DNA of 55,365 nt from JBELHO01 sp042091375 (lineage in GTDB: Bacteria; Pseudomonadota; Gammaproteobacteria; Enterobacterales; Alteromonadaceae), in assembly GCA_042091375.1 (NCBI GenBank), contig JBELHO010000017.1:1-55365 (forward strand), read 5' to 3'. Shown one piece after another: positions 52,670-55,365 of the stretch. Position 1 is the first letter of the stretch. The number at the start of each line of letters is the position of its first letter. The notes under the pieces are model-generated. The model did no database searches and was not told the origin of the DNA. It was given only the letters and a program-made list of their open reading frames with translations. The position numbers were made by a program, and so were the translations under genes.

Positions 52670-53275
52670 ATGGAATTAGCATTAAAAGACGCATCAGGCG
52701 CTCTTGAAGTTTCCGAAGCAACTTTTGGACGTGAGTTCAATGAAGCTTTAGTACACCAAGTGGTAGTTGCATATGCAGCTGGTGCTCGTGCAGGTACTCG
52801 TGCTCAGAAAACTCGTTCAGAAGTGAGTGGCGGTGGCGCAAAACCATGGCGTCAAAAAGGTACTGGCCGTGCACGTGCTGGTACTTCTCGTGGTCCAATT
52901 TGGCGTACTGGTGGCGTAACATTCGCTGCTAAGCCACAAGATCACAGCCAAAAAGTAAACCGTAAAATGTACCGCGGTGCTCTAGCTAGCATCCTTTCTG
53001 AGTTAGTTCGTCAAGAGCGCTTAGTGGTGGTAAATGATTTTGCTGTTGAGACACCAAAAACTAAAGAATTGGTGGCTAAGTTAAAAGGGTTGGAGCTAAA
53101 AGACGTGTTGATCGTTACTCCAGAAGTTGATGAAAACTTATTTTTGTCTGCTCGTAACCTCTACAAAGTTGATGTTCGCGATGTGCAAGGCATTGACCCA
53201 GTAAGCTTAGTTGGCTTTGAAAAAGTATTGATGACTGCTTCTGCAGTTAAGCAAATTGAGGAGATGTTAGGATGA
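52670..53275 (+). CDS. rplD: 50S ribosomal protein L4
   Basis: 201 residues from ATG 52670, the E. coli length; AGGAGA at 52658 supports it over GTG 52667. Tunnel-lining loop GGGAKPWRQKGTGRARAG is intact. L4 is also the expected autogenous repressor of this operon. ATGA overlap with rplW. Confidence 0.98.
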   Translation: MELALKDASGALEVSEATFGREFNEALVHQVVVAYAAGARAGTRAQKTRSEVSGGGAKPWRQKGTGRARAGTSRGPIWRTGGVTFAAKPQDHSQKVNRKMYRGALASILSELVRQERLVVVNDFAVETPKTKELVAKLKGLELKDVLIVTPEVDENLFLSARNLYKVDVRDVQGIDPVSLVGFEKVLMTASAVKQIEEMLG

Positions 53276-53574
53276 TAAGCGAAGAACGTTTGTTAAAAGT
53301 GCTCTTAGCACCAAACATTTCTGAAAAGAGCACAATGTCTGCTGAAGCGAACAACACGGTTGTTTTCAAAGTTGCTACTTCAGCTACTAAAGCTGAAATT
53401 AAAGCCGCTGTTGAAAAACTATTTGAAGTGACTGTTGAAGGTGTTCGCACCCTTAATGTCAAGGGTAAAACAAAACGTACTGGTGCTCGTTTTGGTCGCA
53501 GAAGCGACTGGAAGAAAGCCTACGTTACTCTTGCTGAAGGCAGTGACATCGATTTCGTTGGCGCAGAATCATAG
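53272..53574 (+). CDS. rplW: 50S ribosomal protein L23
   Basis: 100 residues; lies at the tunnel exit and docks trigger factor and SRP. LLKVLLAPNISEKSTM at the N-terminus and KGKTKRTGARFGRRSDWKKA are typical. Start overlaps the rplD stop. Confidence 0.98.
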   Translation: MISEERLLKVLLAPNISEKSTMSAEANNTVVFKVATSATKAEIKAAVEKLFEVTVEGVRTLNVKGKTKRTGARFGRRSDWKKAYVTLAEGSDIDFVGAES

Positions 53575-53586
53575 GAGTTTACCAAA

Positions 53587-54411
53587 ATGGCTATAGTTAA
53601 ATGTAAACCAACTTCTCCGGGTCGTCGCCACGTTGTTAAAGTGACTAACCCTGAGTTGCACAAAGGTAAGCCTTACGCCCCATTACTAGACACTAAGTCT
53701 AAGTCTGGTGGTCGTAACAATACCGGTCGTATTACTGTTCGTCACGTTGGTGGTGGTCACAAGCAACATTATCGTTTGATTGACTTTAAACGCACCAAAG
53801 ATGGTATCCCTGCAACAGTTGAACGTTTGGAATATGATCCAAACCGCAGTGCTAACATTGCGTTAGTATTATATGCAGATGGTGAACGTCGTTATATCTT
53901 AGCCCCTAAAGGCTTAAAAGCTGGTGATTCTATCCAGTCTGGTATCGACGCGCCGATCAAAGCAGGTAATACAATGCCACTTCGCAACACGCCTTTAGGT
54001 AGTGTTGTGCATGCAATTGAATTGAAACCTGGTAAAGGTGCACAGATCGCTCGTGCTGCCGGTACTTACGCACAATTAGTTGCCAAAGATGGCGCCTATG
54101 TAACTTTGCGTCTTCGCTCTGGCGAAATGCGTAAGATTGAAGCGGATTGTCGTGCAACCTTAGGTGAAATTGGTAACGCTGAACACATGCTTCGCTCATT
54201 GGGTAAAGCCGGTGCTTCACGTTGGCGTGGTGTTCGTCCAACAGTTCGTGGTGTTGCCATGAACCCTGTTGATCACCCACACGGTGGTGGTGAAGGTAAA
54301 ACTTCGGGCGGTCGTCATCCGGTATCACCTTGGGGTGTACCAACTAAGGGTTACAAAACTCGTAAGAACAAGCGTACCGATAAATTTATCGTACGTCGTC
54401 GTACTAAGTAG
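53587..54411 (+). CDS. rplB: 50S ribosomal protein L2
   Basis: 274 residues; needed for subunit association and peptidyl transfer. RITVRHVGGGHKQHYR, GSVVHAIELKPGKGAQ and the C-terminal MNPVDHPHGGGEGK (catalytic-centre His) are intact. Confidence 0.98.
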   Translation: MAIVKCKPTSPGRRHVVKVTNPELHKGKPYAPLLDTKSKSGGRNNTGRITVRHVGGGHKQHYRLIDFKRTKDGIPATVERLEYDPNRSANIALVLYADGERRYILAPKGLKAGDSIQSGIDAPIKAGNTMPLRNTPLGSVVHAIELKPGKGAQIARAAGTYAQLVAKDGAYVTLRLRSGEMRKIEADCRATLGEIGNAEHMLRSLGKAGASRWRGVRPTVRGVAMNPVDHPHGGGEGKTSGGRHPVSPWGVPTKGYKTRKNKRTDKFIVRRRTK

Positions 54412-54439
54412 TACATATTATTAACGACTCAACACAGAT

Positions 54440-54454
54440 AGACCAGTATGGTCT
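54440..54454 (+). other. Small hairpin between rplB and rpsS
   Basis: AGACCA/TGGTCT with loop GTA, with CACA/TGTG pairing outside it (54433-54460). The rplB-rpsS spacer is 73 bases, the longest in this operon. No T run, so not a terminator; perhaps an mRNA processing or stability element. Confidence 0.4.
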
Positions 54455-54484
54455 GTTGTGAAGAGTAACTAAAGAGGAATCACC

Positions 54485-54760
54485 ATGCCACGTTCTCTCA
54501 AGAAAGGTCCATTTATTGACCTACACTTGTTGACGAAGGTAGAGAAAGCGGTGGAAAGCGGGAATAAAAAGCCAATTAAAACTTGGTCCCGTCGTTCAAT
54601 GATCATTCCTACAATGATCGGATTGACCATCGCTGTCCATAATGGCCGTCAACACGTTCCTGTATTTGTTACCGAAGAAATGATCGGTCACAAATTGGGT
54701 GAATTTGCACCAACTCGTACTTATCGCGGCCATGTCGTCGATAAGAAAGCGAAGCGATAA
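54485..54760 (+). CDS. rpsS: 30S ribosomal protein S19
   Basis: 91 residues; head protein next to S13. MPRSLKKGPFIDLHLL, KTWSRRSMIIPTMIG and GHKLGEFAPTRTYRGH are the family signatures. AGAGGAA precedes ATG 54485. Confidence 0.98.
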   Translation: MPRSLKKGPFIDLHLLTKVEKAVESGNKKPIKTWSRRSMIIPTMIGLTIAVHNGRQHVPVFVTEEMIGHKLGEFAPTRTYRGHVVDKKAKR

Positions 54761-54771
54761 GGGGAAGTTAA

Positions 54772-55104
54772 ATGCAAGCTATTGCTAAACATAAATTTGC
54801 CCGTGGTTCAGCACAAAAAGCGCGTTTAGTCGTGGATCAAATCCGCGGTCTAGGAGTAGAGAAAGCTTTAGAAATTTTAGACTACAGCAACAAAGGTGCT
54901 GCAGACTTAGTGAAAAAAGTTTTGAACTCTGCCATTGCTAATGCTGAGCACAACGAAGGTGCAGACATTGATGAATTATTCGTAAAAACCATTATGGTTG
55001 ACGATGGTCCAACAATGAAACGTATTAAGCCTCGTGCGAAAGGTCGCGCGGATCGTATCCTTAAACGCACAAGCCACATCACTGTGGTAGTCGCTGATAA
55101 CTAG
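54772..55104 (+). CDS. rplV: 50S ribosomal protein L22
   Basis: 110 residues; its hairpin loop lines the exit tunnel (macrolide-resistance site). ARGSAQKARLVVDQIRG and MKRIKPRAKGRADRILKR are present and no deletion is seen in the loop. GGGGAAG precedes ATG 54772. Confidence 0.98.
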   Translation: MQAIAKHKFARGSAQKARLVVDQIRGLGVEKALEILDYSNKGAADLVKKVLNSAIANAEHNEGADIDELFVKTIMVDDGPTMKRIKPRAKGRADRILKRTSHITVVVADN

Positions 55105-55115
55105 GAGATATTAGA

Positions 55116-55365
55116 ATGGGTCAAAAAGTCCATCCAAATGGTATTCGCTTAGGTATCACCAAACCTTTCGCGTCTACTTGGTTTGCAAGTAGCAAAGACT
55201 TCGCTAGTAATTTAGACGGGGATCACAAGGTTCGCGAATATTTGAAAGAAAAGCTTAAGCGTGCGTCATTGTCAAAAATCGTTATTGAACGTCCAGCTAA
55301 ATCTATCCGCGTAACAATTCACACGGCTCGTCCTGGTGTTGTTATCGGTAAGAAAGGCGAAGACG
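55116..55365 (+). CDS. rpsC: 30S ribosomal protein S3, 3'-partial
   Basis: The first 83 residues, beginning MGQKVHPNGIRLGIT, run to the window edge in an open frame. KH-domain start VIGKKGED is just reached. AGGAGA lies before ATG 55116. Continuation of the S10 operon; the rest lies beyond the window. Confidence 0.97.
   Translation, partial: MGQKVHPNGIRLGITKPFASTWFASSKDFASNLDGDHKVREYLKEKLKRASLSKIVIERPAKSIRVTIHTARPGVVIGKKGED

Noticed and set aside
53957..54343. 128-codon minus-strand frame inside rplB
   Set aside because: Antisense shadow; His-rich composition results from reading ribosomal codons backwards.
1..55365. tRNA, rRNA, CRISPR array, insertion sequence or prophage
   Set aside because: Scanned by eye on both strands; no cloverleaf, regular spacer-repeat array, transposase or integrase was found. 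The two tandem arrays have no spacers.

Overview
The window reads as chromosomal DNA of a marine gammaproteobacterium of the Alteromonadales type; Colwellia/Thalassotalea-like relatives are my best guess, from gene content and protein style only. The reasons are moderately AT-rich DNA, the conserved pilMNOPQ-aroK-aroB-damX-dam-rpe-trpS block with mrcA divergent from it, convergent ompR-envZ/pckA, an EF-G2-type elongation factor, a TorF-type outer-membrane protein, and the S10 ribosomal operon. Two runs of exactly 100 N (2783-2882 and 32260-32359) show that this is a scaffold with estimated-size gaps.

Layout. 1-2640: the 3' part of a GH20 beta-N-acetylhexosaminidase (chitin use), followed by a 14-bp tandem repeat that runs into the first gap. 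2989-10098: a tightly packed seven-gene tryptophan/kynurenine catabolic operon (aminomuconate-semialdehyde dehydrogenase, aminomuconate deaminase, 3-hydroxyanthranilate dioxygenase, ACMS decarboxylase, kynureninase, kynurenine monooxygenase, tryptophan dioxygenase). A LysR regulator follows at 10166-11080. The missing formamidase lies nearby on the other strand (12224-13111). Together these convert tryptophan to 4-oxalocrotonate. 11310-12089: a lipoprotein behind a Fur-box-like site. 13257-13730: a periplasmic thioredoxin. 14136-16795: a two-subunit molybdenum hydroxylase of the isoquinoline 1-oxidoreductase type. 16928-17764: two small hypothetical genes, one LETM1-like.

17984-24820: OmpR/EnvZ, PEP carboxykinase and penicillin-binding protein 1A. 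24949-37078: the type IV pilus assembly and secretin genes, shikimate genes, a DamX-like SPOR protein broken by the second gap, Dam methylase, ribulose-phosphate epimerase and tryptophanyl-tRNA synthetase. A DUF2970 gene and a torF gene sit on the opposite strand between dam and rpe, where some relatives carry nothing, and gph is not present. 37207-39413: an FHA membrane protein overlapping a secreted trypsin-like protease.

39644-45739 is the least ordinary part. It is a compact minus-strand cluster with an N-terminally membrane-anchored GSA-type aminotransferase, a 910-residue PHP-domain/glycosyltransferase fusion, a divergent phosphatidylserine decarboxylase and a multi-pass membrane protein. 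I infer an undescribed aminolipid or glycolipid pathway; the substrate is unknown. Upstream of it, between the cluster and an HU gene, a 656-bp non-coding stretch holds a consensus -10, a perfect 18-bp palindrome and hairpins that could mark a small RNA or a long leader.

46396-55365: HU, a chemotaxis receptor, an EF-G2-type fusA on the minus strand, and the start of the S10 ribosomal operon (rpsJ, rplC, rplD, rplW, rplB, rpsS, rplV, partial rpsC) behind its own promoter and leader. No tRNA, rRNA, CRISPR array or insertion sequence was recognised.
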